Below are positions 45,089 through 53,748 of a stretch of 64,000 nt of DNA, one piece after another. The first letter of the stretch is position 1. The number at the start of each line of letters is the position of its first letter. The notes beneath the pieces are model-generated. The model saw only the letters and a program-made list of their open reading frames with translations. It was not told the DNA's origin and ran no database searches. The stretch is from positions 62,001 to 126,000 of the forward strand of contig NZ_KQ130455.1 of the NCBI RefSeq assembly GCF_001046635.1. The letters run 5' to 3'. Position numbers and translations under genes: made by a program. The DNA comes from Novosphingobium barchaimii LL02 (GTDB lineage Bacteria > Pseudomonadota > Alphaproteobacteria > Sphingomonadales > Sphingomonadaceae).

Positions 45089-45877
45089 TCACCCGAAACT
45101 CTGCGCCAGCGAACCCATCAGCAGCGCCCAGCCGTCCACCATCACGAACAGCAGCAGCTTGAACGGCAGCGAGACCACCATCGGGCTCATCATCATCATG
45201 CCCAGGCTCATCAGCACCGACGACACCACCAGGTCGATCACCAGAAACGGCAGGAACAGCATGAACCCGATCTGGAACGCGGTCTTGAGTTCGCTGGTGA
45301 CGAACGCGGGCAGAAGCACCGAGAACGGCACGTCGGCGCTGCTGGCAAAGCGCGGCGGCCCCGAACGACCTTGGGCCATTTCCGCGAACATCATCAGGTC
45401 GCGTTCGCGGGTCTGCCGGATCATGAAGGCATGGAAGGCGCGGCCCCCGTTCTGGATCGCGGCCTCTGCATTGATGGTGCCGGCCGAGTAGGGGGCGATG
45501 GCGGTCTGGTTCACCGTCTCCAGCGTGGGCGCCATCACGAACAGCGAGAGGAACATCGACAGTCCGATCAGCACCTGATTGGGCGGCGATTGCTGCAACC
45601 CGATCGCCTGTCGCAGGATCGACAGCACCACCAGGATGCGCGTGAAGCTGGTCATCATCAGGATCAGGCTGGGCAGGATCGTCAGCAGCCCCATGATGAG
45701 CAGAAGCTGGAGCGACATGTTCATACCCGGCCCGCCCGCACCGCCCAGCGACCCGAATGCACGGTCGAGCGCGCCGGGAATGGCGGTTTGCGCATGGGCG
45801 CTGAAAGGGCAGAGGAGGGCGGGGATGACGGCCAAGGCCCCGGCCCACCGGGACAACGCGAATCCGCGAGCGATCAC
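45089..45877 (-). CDS. fliP: Flagellar export apparatus protein FliP
   Basis: Core subunit of the export gate. The 262-residue precursor has a cleavable signal peptide (about residues 1-28, ending SAHAQ), then four spans. Family signatures: LTILPSLILMMTSFTRILVV, LRQAIGLQQSPPNQVLIGL and LLPAFVTSELKTAFQIGF. The GTG start overlaps the fliO stop as GTGA; the frame continues further upstream only as a shadow of fliO. Confidence 0.95.
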   Translation of the reverse strand: MIARGFALSRWAGALAVIPALLCPFSAHAQTAIPGALDRAFGSLGGAGGPGMNMSLQLLLIMGLLTILPSLILMMTSFTRILVVLSILRQAIGLQQSPPNQVLIGLSMFLSLFVMAPTLETVNQTAIAPYSAGTINAEAAIQNGGRAFHAFMIRQTRERDLMMFAEMAQGRSGPPRFASSADVPFSVLLPAFVTSELKTAFQIGFMLFLPFLVIDLVVSSVLMSLGMMMMSPMVVSLPFKLLLFVMVDGWALLMGSLAQSFG

Positions 45878-46152
45878 AGACCGTCCTCGGGCAGCCGCAC
45901 CCTTGCAGGCGCCTCGGCCAGCCGGGTCAGGCCCTGCCGCGAGGCGGAGACCAGAATCTCGCGCCCGTGAAACTCGATCACCGCCAGCTTGAGCGTGGGC
46001 GAAAGCATTGTCGTCTCGACGATGCGGATCGATTGCGACCCGGTGCCCACCCCCACTTTCGCCTGCAGTGTCCGGGCCAGCTTCAGGCACCCCCAGATCA
46101 TCAGCGCGATCATCGGCAGCAGCACGATCAGCTTGAGCACATACCAGAGCAT
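45874..46152 (-). CDS. fliO: Flagellar biosynthetic protein FliO
   Basis: A 92-residue single-span protein that assists assembly of the FliP ring. An N-terminal span (residues 3-25) is followed by a small cytoplasmic domain with the FliO pattern IRIVETTMLSPTLKLAVIEF and GREILVSASRQGL. Short but within the family range. It sits between fliN (6-base gap) and fliP (4-base overlap), its standard place. Confidence 0.88.
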   Translation of the reverse strand: MLWYVLKLIVLLPMIALMIWGCLKLARTLQAKVGVGTGSQSIRIVETTMLSPTLKLAVIEFHGREILVSASRQGLTRLAEAPARVRLPEDGL

Positions 46153-46158
46153 AACCGG

Positions 46159-46470
46159 TCACTCGCTCCCGCTCAGGCCGCTCTCGGGCAGCCCCAGCGC
46201 ATCGTCCGGGGCGGCGGTTTCCTCCACCCCCAGCATCTCGACGATGCGCAGGCCGAAGCGCCCGTTGTGCGAGATCACCTCTCCGCGCGCGATGGGCTTG
46301 CCGTTGACCAGCACGTCGAGCAGTTCGTCGGTCATCCGGTCAAGCATCACGAGGCTTTCCGGCCCCAGCGCCAGCACGTCCTTGAGCTTCATCTGGGTCC
46401 GGCCCAGTTCGACAGACAGGCGCACGTCGACATCGCGCAGGAAGTCGAGGCCGCGGGAATGGATGCTCAT
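46159..46470 (-). CDS. fliN: Flagellar motor switch protein FliN
   Basis: C-ring subunit of the motor switch. The 103-residue protein is a single SpoA/SPOA domain: DVDVRLSVELGRTQMKLKDV, LDVLVNGKPIARGEVI, and FGLRIVEML. The start MSIHSR gives the expected N terminus; the frame further upstream is a shadow of fliM. It follows fliM by 19 bases. Confidence 0.94.
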   Translation of the reverse strand: MSIHSRGLDFLRDVDVRLSVELGRTQMKLKDVLALGPESLVMLDRMTDELLDVLVNGKPIARGEVISHNGRFGLRIVEMLGVEETAAPDDALGLPESGLSGSE

Positions 46471-46489
46471 ATCGTTTCGGGTTCCCAAA

Positions 46490-47368
46490 TCAGAATGCGT
46501 TTTGCAGCTGGACCGCGACCCGGTCCTCGACTTCGCCGACCGTGCCGGCGGCAATGGTGCGCCCGTCGATCTTGAGCGGCACCGAGCGCGCCACCGTAAC
46601 CGGCAGCACGTCTCCGGGGCGCAGCGACGAAAGGCGTGAGAAAGGCAGTGTCATGTCCACCAGCACAGCGGTCACCTCGATCGGCATCGAGGCGAACGGC
46701 TCGCCGTCTGGGCCGGGCCGGGCGCGCGGGGCAAGCCGTCGTTGGCGGCGCGGCACGACAAGCGCGGCGGCCAGCGTCGAGAGCGGCAGGGCGAGCGCCA
46801 GCGACCATGGCTGGGCGGCTGGCTCCTCGATCTCCAGCACGATCCGCAGCAGCGGCTCGGCAGGCGCGAAGGGGGCCAGTTCGGACAGGCTGGTATCGCG
46901 GCGCAGCGCGGTGACGCGGTGGGTTGGATCGCCGCCCAGCCCGGCGCTGAGGGCGGCGGCGATCGCATCCTCGATGCGCGCCAGCAGCAATTGCGCCGAA
47001 AGTGGAAACACGGACGGCAGCGGCTGGGGCACTTCGCCCCGCCCGCCGAATGCGCGGTCCAGCAGGCGCAGCACCGGCGCGGCCTCGAACGTGGCGAGCA
47101 GCGGCAGTCGGCGGGGGCCAAGGCCCATCAGGCTGTGCGCGGTGAGCCCCGCGTTCGCCTCCTCCATCGCGGCAAGCGTGGATTCTGCCGGAATACCGAT
47201 GCGCACCAATGGAGCCTCGCCGCCCGCCAGCCGGGCAAGCCCGTCCGGCAGCGTGCGCGCCAGCGTTTCGCCCAGCTTCGCCAGCGGGCGCACCATGTCC
47301 CCAATCGAGGGGCCGGAGCCGAGCAGTTCGGCGCAGTGCCGCGCCCTGGGCGGGGTTTCCTGCGCCAT
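46490..47368 (-). CDS. fliM: Flagellar motor switch protein FliM
   Basis: C-ring protein joining FliG to FliN and, in chemotactic systems, receiving CheY. The 292-residue protein has a FliM middle domain and a C-terminal SpoA domain (VARSVPLKIDGRTIAAGTV). It is rather divergent and lacks the LSQxEIDALL CheY-binding peptide at the N terminus, which reads MAQETPPRARHC. The start codon shares a base with the fliL stop (TGATG); an in-frame GTG lies one codon upstream. Confidence 0.9.
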   Translation of the reverse strand: MAQETPPRARHCAELLGSGPSIGDMVRPLAKLGETLARTLPDGLARLAGGEAPLVRIGIPAESTLAAMEEANAGLTAHSLMGLGPRRLPLLATFEAAPVLRLLDRAFGGRGEVPQPLPSVFPLSAQLLLARIEDAIAAALSAGLGGDPTHRVTALRRDTSLSELAPFAPAEPLLRIVLEIEEPAAQPWSLALALPLSTLAAALVVPRRQRRLAPRARPGPDGEPFASMPIEVTAVLVDMTLPFSRLSSLRPGDVLPVTVARSVPLKIDGRTIAAGTVGEVEDRVAVQLQNAF

Positions 47369-47970
47369 CACTGGACGATGAAGTTACGGAAGTAGACGGC
47401 ATCGACGCCGCCGAAGCCTTCCTTCTGGATCAGCACTTGATTGATGGTGTCGGTCATCCGCTTGTTGAGACGTTCCTTGCCGCCGATCGTGGTGGCGTCT
47501 TCCTCGGGCGTGTCGGCCAGGATTTCGAGCAGGCGCGAACGGATCGCCAGTTCGTGCTTGGCCAGCCATTGCAGCACCCGCCCGTCGCGCCGGGTGGAAC
47601 AGGCGATGCTGGCCTGAACCATCGAATCGCTGTCCTTGAGGTTCGAGGTGAAATCGTCGGTGAAGCTGAAGTAGGCGGTGCGATAAGGATCGCCGCCCTC
47701 GCTTTCGGCTTCGGCGCCGCCACCTTCTCCTTCACCCTCGCCTTCCTTGGCGGGCGGCGCATAGGGATCGGCGGCGCCCTTCTTGACGAGCTGGGGTCCT
47801 TCGTCCTTCTTCTTTTCCTCACCGTGGCCGCCGATCATGCCTGCCATCATCAGCCCGAACACCGCCCCGCCGCCGACCACAAGCATGGCCACGGCGATGA
47901 GGATCAGGCCCATCTTGCCCTTCTTCTTCGGCTTTTCGTCGCCGTCGTCCTTGGCAGGTTTTGCGCTCAT
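47368..47970 (-). CDS. fliL: Flagellar basal-body protein FliL
   Basis: Single-span protein near the stator that affects torque and stator function. The 200-residue protein starts with a Lys/Asp-rich cytoplasmic segment, has one span (LILIAVAMLVVGGGAVFGLM), a Gly/Glu-rich linker (GEGEGEGGGAEAESEGG), and the periplasmic FliL domain (TDDFTSNLKDSDSMVQASIA to YFRNFIVQ). A 68-base gap separates it from fliK. Confidence 0.92.
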   Translation of the reverse strand: MSAKPAKDDGDEKPKKKGKMGLILIAVAMLVVGGGAVFGLMMAGMIGGHGEEKKKDEGPQLVKKGAADPYAPPAKEGEGEGEGGGAEAESEGGDPYRTAYFSFTDDFTSNLKDSDSMVQASIACSTRRDGRVLQWLAKHELAIRSRLLEILADTPEEDATTIGGKERLNKRMTDTINQVLIQKEGFGGVDAVYFRNFIVQ

Positions 47971-48038
47971 TTAAGAAAATTCCCCGGTGTTCGGACGGTC
48001 AATGTGCTGGCCAGCGGCTGGGCGCGGCCCGTACTGCT

Positions 48039-50048
48039 TCAGGCGTAGATGTCGCTGCCCGGTCGCTGCTCGCCGCGGCTGCGCGGCGGCGCGCGGTGCT
48101 GCTGCTGGTCCTGAAGGTGCCCGAAAGCGGAACCCTCGCGCCGGGCCTGCTGGCTCTGGCCCCCGTTCGTATTGGCATTGGCGCTGGTCTGCGGATGACC
48201 GGTGTTGGGCTGCTGCTGGGCCGGGTTTTCCGGACGCGCCGGATCGCCATTCCCTGCCGCGCTGTTCGCGGCTGCTGCGGCGGCGGCCTGGACGGCGCCG
48301 TTGAATTCGGGATCGCGGCTCGCCAGCGTAACGGAAAGGCCGCCGTCCTCATGCCCGATCTGCATCGACACCCGGCCGAATTCGGCATGGGAAAGCGCGG
48401 TACGCACGACATGCGGACTGGCTGCCTCGCGCGCTTCGGCGAGGCGGGAGACGAGCGTTGCGAAGTCCTGCGGCGTCTCGCCGGTGGAGGAGGGCGCGGA
48501 AGCACCGTCAGGCGAAGGCGTGCCGAAAGCGATGGGCACGGCATCGACCATCACCGGCTGGGGCATGGCGAGAACCGTGCGCGCCGGGGCTTCCACCTCG
48601 GTGGCCGGGGCTGGATGGCCTTTGACCTCGACCGGTTCTGCGCGCGCGGGCTTTGCGCAAGCGAGCGTGCGGGGCTGCTCGGCCTCGCCCTGAACGGCGA
48701 CGTCAGCGGACGGCGCGGGCGCGGCGGCGGGCGTCGAGGTAACGGCTTGCGAGCTTTGCGCGATGGCATGACTTTGAGCGACCGGGGCCGGCTCGACGGG
48801 CTGCTGCATTGGCCGCACCGCAGTCGGCGTTACCACAGGCGGGGAGGTTTCAAGCGTGGTGATCCGAACCGGAGCGAGGGGAGCCGGGTCTGCGGGGCGC
48901 GGCTGGAACGGCATGGAAGGCGCCGCAGCGATCCCCCGCGCGGCAGCGCCCCCGGCGTCTGCGGCCACCAGTTCGATCGGTTCGAACTCGGCTCCATTCG
49001 CCTCACGCGCGGGGATGCTGAGGGGCGCCGCCGCAGCACTATGCGCGGTAGCTTCGGTCGAAGGCGCGGCGGCGAAGGCAGGCGCGGGTGCATCCGTCAC
49101 CGGCACGGAGCTGTTCGCAGCCGCCGGAGCGGCGCGCGGGGTATCGCTGGGGGGGGCTGGCCGCCGGGACGCGGTGCGAAGGTCAGCGGGCGCCGCCAGT
49201 GTCGGCGCGGCGGGCGCAGCGGACGGCGTGGCCGGCAACGTCTGCTCGGCGATCACGGGCTGCGCGGGCGAGGGAGCCGCGAACAGGTCTGGAACCGGCA
49301 AAGCGGCGGCCGATGAGGACGTCGCGGCGGGCGCGGCTGCAAGGGAGGCCTCGTTCGCGGCGGTGGCCTTGTCATCGTGCCTGGTGCGGATGGCGTGGGC
49401 GGCAGGCGGCAACATCTTGCCGGTCTGCTTGCCGCCCTTGCCGTCCATGCCGACCAGGGGGGCGGGAGTTTTCGCAGGCGGCATCGGCAGGGCACCAGCG
49501 GGCAGGCCGGGCTTGACTGCGGTTTTCACCGTAGCTGGGGCCGATGGTGCGACGGTAGGGCCGTCAGCCTCCGGCGAGGTTACCGTGAGATCGGCTGCGA
49601 CCGGCTCAAGGCCCGGCGTCGAGGGTGCTTCTGTGCGAACCGGCGCAGCCATGAAAGCGACTGCCGATGCGACCGGGGACGTGGCCGAAAGCGCAGGGTT
49701 TCCAGGCATCTGGAGCGAATTTTGCGGCTGTGCTGCGGGACTGACCGTGATCGGAAAGGACACCCCGGTCGCGCCTTTCACGGCGCTTGGAATTGCAGCC
49801 GCACTGGCCTGCAGTGCGAGAGCGGCGAGGCCGTCCTGCGTACCTTTGGCGGTATCGGCGAGGGGGGGCACCGGGGCCGGGGAAACCACGAACTCACCCG
49901 CCTGAAAAATGGGGCCTGCCGTCTGGCCAGTGGCAACCTGCGTGATCCCCAGTAGCGCGGCGAAATCGCCGCCCGGCATACCCACAGCAGCAGCCACGGC
50001 ATGGGCGGCGATGGCGGGGTTAAGCGTCGGGGCGGTGGTCGGGATCAT
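48039..50048 (-). CDS. fliK: Flagellar hook-length control protein FliK
   Basis: Molecular ruler that is exported and triggers the FlhB switch when the hook is complete. The 669-residue protein is mostly low-complexity Ala/Pro/Thr sequence, as is usual, and ends with a Flg_hook domain (TALSHAEFGRVSMQIGHEDG then LSVTLASRDPEFNGA). The ATG has AGGACAGG six bases upstream; a GTG ten codons earlier is an alternative. It follows fliJ closely. The length would allow a long hook, but that cannot be concluded here. Confidence 0.9.
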   Translation of the reverse strand: MIPTTAPTLNPAIAAHAVAAAVGMPGGDFAALLGITQVATGQTAGPIFQAGEFVVSPAPVPPLADTAKGTQDGLAALALQASAAAIPSAVKGATGVSFPITVSPAAQPQNSLQMPGNPALSATSPVASAVAFMAAPVRTEAPSTPGLEPVAADLTVTSPEADGPTVAPSAPATVKTAVKPGLPAGALPMPPAKTPAPLVGMDGKGGKQTGKMLPPAAHAIRTRHDDKATAANEASLAAAPAATSSSAAALPVPDLFAAPSPAQPVIAEQTLPATPSAAPAAPTLAAPADLRTASRRPAPPSDTPRAAPAAANSSVPVTDAPAPAFAAAPSTEATAHSAAAAPLSIPAREANGAEFEPIELVAADAGGAAARGIAAAPSMPFQPRPADPAPLAPVRITTLETSPPVVTPTAVRPMQQPVEPAPVAQSHAIAQSSQAVTSTPAAAPAPSADVAVQGEAEQPRTLACAKPARAEPVEVKGHPAPATEVEAPARTVLAMPQPVMVDAVPIAFGTPSPDGASAPSSTGETPQDFATLVSRLAEAREAASPHVVRTALSHAEFGRVSMQIGHEDGGLSVTLASRDPEFNGAVQAAAAAAANSAAGNGDPARPENPAQQQPNTGHPQTSANANTNGGQSQQARREGSAFGHLQDQQQHRAPPRSRGEQRPGSDIYA

Positions 50049-50080
50049 GCGGGGCCTGTCCTGTCTGGCGTCGTCCACCT

Positions 50081-50506
50081 TTATTCAAGATCCGTGCCAC
50101 TTGCCTTGCGGCCGGTCAGGACCGGGGCCTGCGCCTTGCTGGCGATGCGGCGTTCCTGGAGGGCGGTGCGGTCATCGATGGCGGCACGGCGGCGTTCGGC
50201 TTCTGCCAGAGCCTGCTGCCTGGCGTCCGCTACCGACTGCGCGCGCAGGGCATCGCCGTCGGTGGTGCGGCTGAGCGTCTGCAGGCCGGCGACGAAGCGG
50301 GCGACATGGTGCAATGCGGCGCCGTCGGCGGCTTCGCGCCGCGCGCCGTAGTCGGTGGCGAGCTGGCGGGTGCGGTCAGACAAGGCGCGAAGCTGCGACA
50401 GGGTGCTTTCGGCCTGCGCCGCTTCAGTAGCGGCCGTCTGCTTGGCGATGGCGCGCAGTTTCTCCAGCCGTTTCAGGCGGGCGAGGCGTTTCTGGTCGGG
50501 GCTCAC
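50081..50506 (-). CDS. fliJ: Flagellar export chaperone FliJ
   Basis: Coiled-coil protein that binds the FliI ATPase and export gate. The 141-residue protein is almost wholly helical and charged (RLARLKRLEKLRAIAKQTAA through ERRRAAIDDRTALQERRIA). It begins at GTG overlapping the fliI stop as GTGA, which also settles the start. Assigned by position and coiled-coil form, since FliJ sequences are poorly conserved. Confidence 0.88.
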   Translation of the reverse strand: MSPDQKRLARLKRLEKLRAIAKQTAATEAAQAESTLSQLRALSDRTRQLATDYGARREAADGAALHHVARFVAGLQTLSRTTDGDALRAQSVADARQQALAEAERRRAAIDDRTALQERRIASKAQAPVLTGRKASGTDLE

Positions 50507-51825
50507 CCCAGCAGTCCCGCAAGCTGGCCGGCGCTGGCATCCAGGCCGACGATCTCGCGTTGCGGCTGGCACAGGAAGCCGGTGAGGGCGCCGTGCATGG
50601 CGATGGCGCGGTCAAGCTGTGGGTCGGCGCCGGTGCGGTAGGCGCCCATCAGGACGAGGTCGCGGTTGGCCTCGTAACTGGCGGTGAGGGCGCGGAAACT
50701 GCGGGCCAGATGCTGGTGGGCCAGCGGCACGATATCGTTCATCACGCGGCTGAGCGAGGCGGCGATGTCGATCGCCGGATACTGCCCGCGCTGCGCCAGC
50801 TCGCGGGAAAGCACGACATGGCCGTCGAGGATTGACCGCGCTGTATCGACTACCGGATCGTCCTGATTGTCGCCGTCCGCCAGCACTGTGTAGAGGCCGG
50901 TGATCGAGCCGCCGCTCGCGGCTGAATTGCCCGCGCGCTCGACCAGCTTGGTGATCGTCGCCAGCGCGGAAGGGGGGTAGCCGCGCGCGGCGCCGGGTTC
51001 TCCCAGCAGGAGGCCGATTTCGCGGGCGGCATGGGCGACGCGCGTCAGGCTGTCCAGAATGAGCAGGACGCGCTTGCCTCGGCTGCGGAAATGCTCGGCC
51101 ATCGAGGTGGCCAGCATCGCGCCGCGCAGGCGCAGGTTCGGGGCATGGTCGGCGGGGACGGCCACGACGACGGTCTTGTGCTTCTTCTCGTCGTTCATGT
51201 GGCGCTCGACGAAGTCCGAAACCTCGCGCGCGCGTTCGCCGATCAGGCCGACGATCACCACGTCAGCGCTGGCCCCGCGCGCGATCATGTCGATCAGCAC
51301 GGATTTGCCCACGCCCGATCCCGCCATCACGCCGATGCGCTGGCCGACGCCGAAGGTGGTCAGCGCATTGAGCGCCCGCACTCCGGTATCGAAGGGCAGG
51401 CGCACCGGGCTGCGGTCCAGCGCGGACGTGCGCACGCCGCCGGCGGGCCATTCGAGGCGGGTGTGGATCGGCAGCCCGCTGTCGATCGGCAGTCCCTCGC
51501 CGTCGACCGCCCGGCCCAGGAAAGCGTCGCCCACGGGGAGCATTCCGGGGCGGCCTTCGGGAACCACGCGCGCGCCGGGACGCAGCAGGATGGTGTCGCC
51601 CAGCAGCATCATCATCGTGCGGCCATTCCGAAATCCGATGACTTCGGCGGGGAAGGTCCCGCGCGGTCCGTTCATAACCCGGCACATCGCGCCGACCGGG
51701 ACGGCGAGGCCGCTGACTTCGAGCAGCCCCCCGTCGCAGGCGGTGACGGTGCCGAAGCGGCGCGGGGCGAGGTCCACCGGCGCGGCGGCGAAATCGGAAA
51801 GGATGGCGGCGTGAGGTGTGGTCAT
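50503..51825 (-). CDS. fliI: Flagellum-specific ATPase FliI
   Basis: Export ATPase homologous to F1 beta. The 440-residue protein has Walker A in MAGSGVGKS (about residues 167-175), VIVGLIGERAREVSDF, the Walker B-type VLLILDSLTRVA, and LYTVLADGDNQDDPVVDTAR typical of FliI. The start is MTTPHA; the frame upstream of it is a REP-like repeat. That 250-base insertion separates it from fliH, an unusual break in an otherwise tight operon. Confidence 0.96.
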   Translation of the reverse strand: MTTPHAAILSDFAAAPVDLAPRRFGTVTACDGGLLEVSGLAVPVGAMCRVMNGPRGTFPAEVIGFRNGRTMMMLLGDTILLRPGARVVPEGRPGMLPVGDAFLGRAVDGEGLPIDSGLPIHTRLEWPAGGVRTSALDRSPVRLPFDTGVRALNALTTFGVGQRIGVMAGSGVGKSVLIDMIARGASADVVIVGLIGERAREVSDFVERHMNDEKKHKTVVVAVPADHAPNLRLRGAMLATSMAEHFRSRGKRVLLILDSLTRVAHAAREIGLLLGEPGAARGYPPSALATITKLVERAGNSAASGGSITGLYTVLADGDNQDDPVVDTARSILDGHVVLSRELAQRGQYPAIDIAASLSRVMNDIVPLAHQHLARSFRALTASYEANRDLVLMGAYRTGADPQLDRAIAMHGALTGFLCQPQREIVGLDASAGQLAGLLG

Positions 51826-51883
51826 GGGTGTCGGCTTCTCGCGAGGGAAGGGCGATGGCGTGACATGCGCGTGCTCTCGAACT

Positions 51884-52019
51884 CGTCGCCCTGAACTTGG
51901 TTCAGGGTCCATCGTGCCGCGATCCCGGTGTTCGAGGCAGGCAACCGCCCGGTCGGTTCTGTCAGACCAGCCAACGGGCCCGGCGGTGACATGGACCATG
52001 AAACAAGTTCAGGGTGACG
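51884..52019. repeat. Composite REP-like element between fliH and fliI
   Basis: Outer arms 51884-51912 and 51991-52019 are inverted copies with 26 of 29 matches (core CCCTGAACTTGTTTCAGGG, itself palindromic). The interior is recognisably related to the element at 61537-61673. No gene lies in the 250-base fliH-fliI gap. Confidence 0.85.
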
Positions 52020-52076
52020 ACGTGAGACGTGGCGAGGGCGAGCGGAAGCGGAAGCGGAAGCGGGCATGGCCTTTGC

Positions 52077-52745
52077 TCACCCCTGATGCAGCGCTTCGGC
52101 GATCGCCATGCGCCAGCTTGCGGGGCCGTCCTCCACCCCGCCGGCGGTGCCTTCGACGCGCACGGTGCCGCGTTCCAGCGCAGCATCGGGCACGACCTGC
52201 CATTCGGAGTTCATCCGCAGCGAGATCAGGGCGATGTCGTCGGGGTGCAGCCTGACCACGCGCTCGTCGTCGGCGCGGGCCAGCATGGATACCGCGCGGG
52301 TTATGCGCTGCATCAGCGCGGCCTCGTCGATGGCGAGGGGCGCCAGCGCTGCCTCGCACAGCGCCGCGACGGTATCGCGCAGGCGCAGGCGCAGGTCTTC
52401 CTCAAGGCCGGCGTCTAGGCGGGTGAAGGCCAGCGCCAACGCCTCGTGCGCGGCGGCCATCGCGATGGCGTGGGCCTCCGCCGCTTCGCTCGCCTGAACG
52501 TGGCCATCGGCGAAACCGCGCGCATAGGCTTCCGCGATCAGGTCCGGCGCTTCAGGCTGCATCAGCGTCCCTGCGGGTTCGTGCAGGGTCATGCCGAACA
52601 TGCCCCCGAAGCGCGCATCGGGGCGAAAGCCCGCCGACTGGCCCAGCGCCTCGACCAGCGAGACGCGCGGGCGCGGGCTGACGACCAGCGGCGCCGTGGG
52701 CGGGGTAAGACCCGGCTGGGTCAGCGAGAAACCAAGGTCAGACAT
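52077..52745 (-). CDS. fliH: Flagellar assembly protein FliH
   Basis: Regulator of the FliI ATPase, linking it to FliN at the C ring. The 222-residue protein has a Pro-rich start, a Gly-spaced central helix (AYARGFADGHVQASEAAEAH, a shortened GxxxG-like stretch) and a C-terminal FliH/V-ATPase-E-like domain (VVRLHPDDIALISLRM). It overlaps the fliG 3' end by eight bases. Assignment rests on position plus the recognisable C-terminal domain. Confidence 0.9.
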   Translation of the reverse strand: MSDLGFSLTQPGLTPPTAPLVVSPRPRVSLVEALGQSAGFRPDARFGGMFGMTLHEPAGTLMQPEAPDLIAEAYARGFADGHVQASEAAEAHAIAMAAAHEALALAFTRLDAGLEEDLRLRLRDTVAALCEAALAPLAIDEAALMQRITRAVSMLARADDERVVRLHPDDIALISLRMNSEWQVVPDAALERGTVRVEGTAGGVEDGPASWRMAIAEALHQG

Positions 52746-53748
52746 AGTCGTCGTCTCCGCCCGAACCGAACACGATCGTGCCGTCTGCGGCCAGCTTGCG
52801 GGCCACCGCGACGACGTCCTTCTGCGCGGCGACCACGTCTGCCAGCTTCACCCGTCCGCGCGCGGCGATCTCGTCGCGCACGCCGTCTGCGGCGCGGCTG
52901 GACATGGCGCGGAAGAACACTTCGCGCTCGTCCTCGGCGATGCCCTTCAGCGCGTCGATCAGGGTCTCGTTGGGGACATCGCGCAGCAAGGCGCCCATCG
53001 CCTGCGCATCGAGGACGAAGAGGTGTTCGAACTTGAACATCTCCTCCTCGATCTGGCGCGCCAGCACTTTGTCACGCTTGGCAAGCGCGCCCATGACGTG
53101 CTTTTCGGCGACTTTGCCGATGCCGTTGATGATTTCGGCGGCCTCGCGCGCGCCGCCCATCTGCAAGGGGCGCTGTCCGTGGCTTTCGGTGATCCGGCGC
53201 GAGAGCAGTTCCTCCAGCATCTCGATCGCCTGCGGGGCGACGGGGCCGAGCGTGGCGATGCGGTGAACGATTTCGGGCTGGACCAGTGGCGGCAGGGCGT
53301 GAAGCACGGCCGCCGCGACTTCGGGGTCGAGCTGGATCAGAAGCACGGCGATGGCCTGCGGATGCTCGCCCTTGAGCAGCGGCACCAGCGCGTCGGGGGT
53401 CAGCCAGCGCGCCAGTTCCAGCGGCGAGGTCTGCGGGGCGGCGGGGGCGATGCGGCGCATCACGTTGTCGGCCTTCACATCGCCCACGGCGCGGCTCATC
53501 ATCGCGTGGACCTGGCCCACGCGGTCATGTGCGACAAGGCCCATCCGCTCGGTCTTGGCGACGAACCCGGCGATGGCCTGGGCGATCACATCGGGGCCGA
53601 TCTCGCCCAGCGCAACCATCTTTTCGCCCAGCAGGCGCAGTTCGCGCGGGTCGAGGGCGCTGAGCAGTTCGGCGGTCTGCTCCTCGGCCAGAAGCATCAT
53701 CATCACCGCCGCGCTGTCTGCGGCCTGCAAGGGAGCGATTTCAGTCAT
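52738..53748 (-). CDS. fliG: Flagellar motor switch protein FliG
   Basis: Rotor protein that meets the stator and generates torque. The 336-residue protein has the N-terminal FliF-binding domain, the EHPQAIAVLLIQLDPE armadillo segment near residue 126, and the torque domain with charged residues in EVFFRAMSSRAADGVRDEIA and VVAAQKDVVAVARKLA. It starts directly after fliF with no gap. Confidence 0.95.
   Translation of the reverse strand: MTEIAPLQAADSAAVMMMLLAEEQTAELLSALDPRELRLLGEKMVALGEIGPDVIAQAIAGFVAKTERMGLVAHDRVGQVHAMMSRAVGDVKADNVMRRIAPAAPQTSPLELARWLTPDALVPLLKGEHPQAIAVLLIQLDPEVAAAVLHALPPLVQPEIVHRIATLGPVAPQAIEMLEELLSRRITESHGQRPLQMGGAREAAEIINGIGKVAEKHVMGALAKRDKVLARQIEEEMFKFEHLFVLDAQAMGALLRDVPNETLIDALKGIAEDEREVFFRAMSSRAADGVRDEIAARGRVKLADVVAAQKDVVAVARKLAADGTIVFGSGGDDDYV

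Noticed and set aside
48856-49905. Long Ala/Gly-rich frame on the plus strand within fliK
   Set aside because: It mirrors the low-complexity fliK repeat composition and has no start signal.
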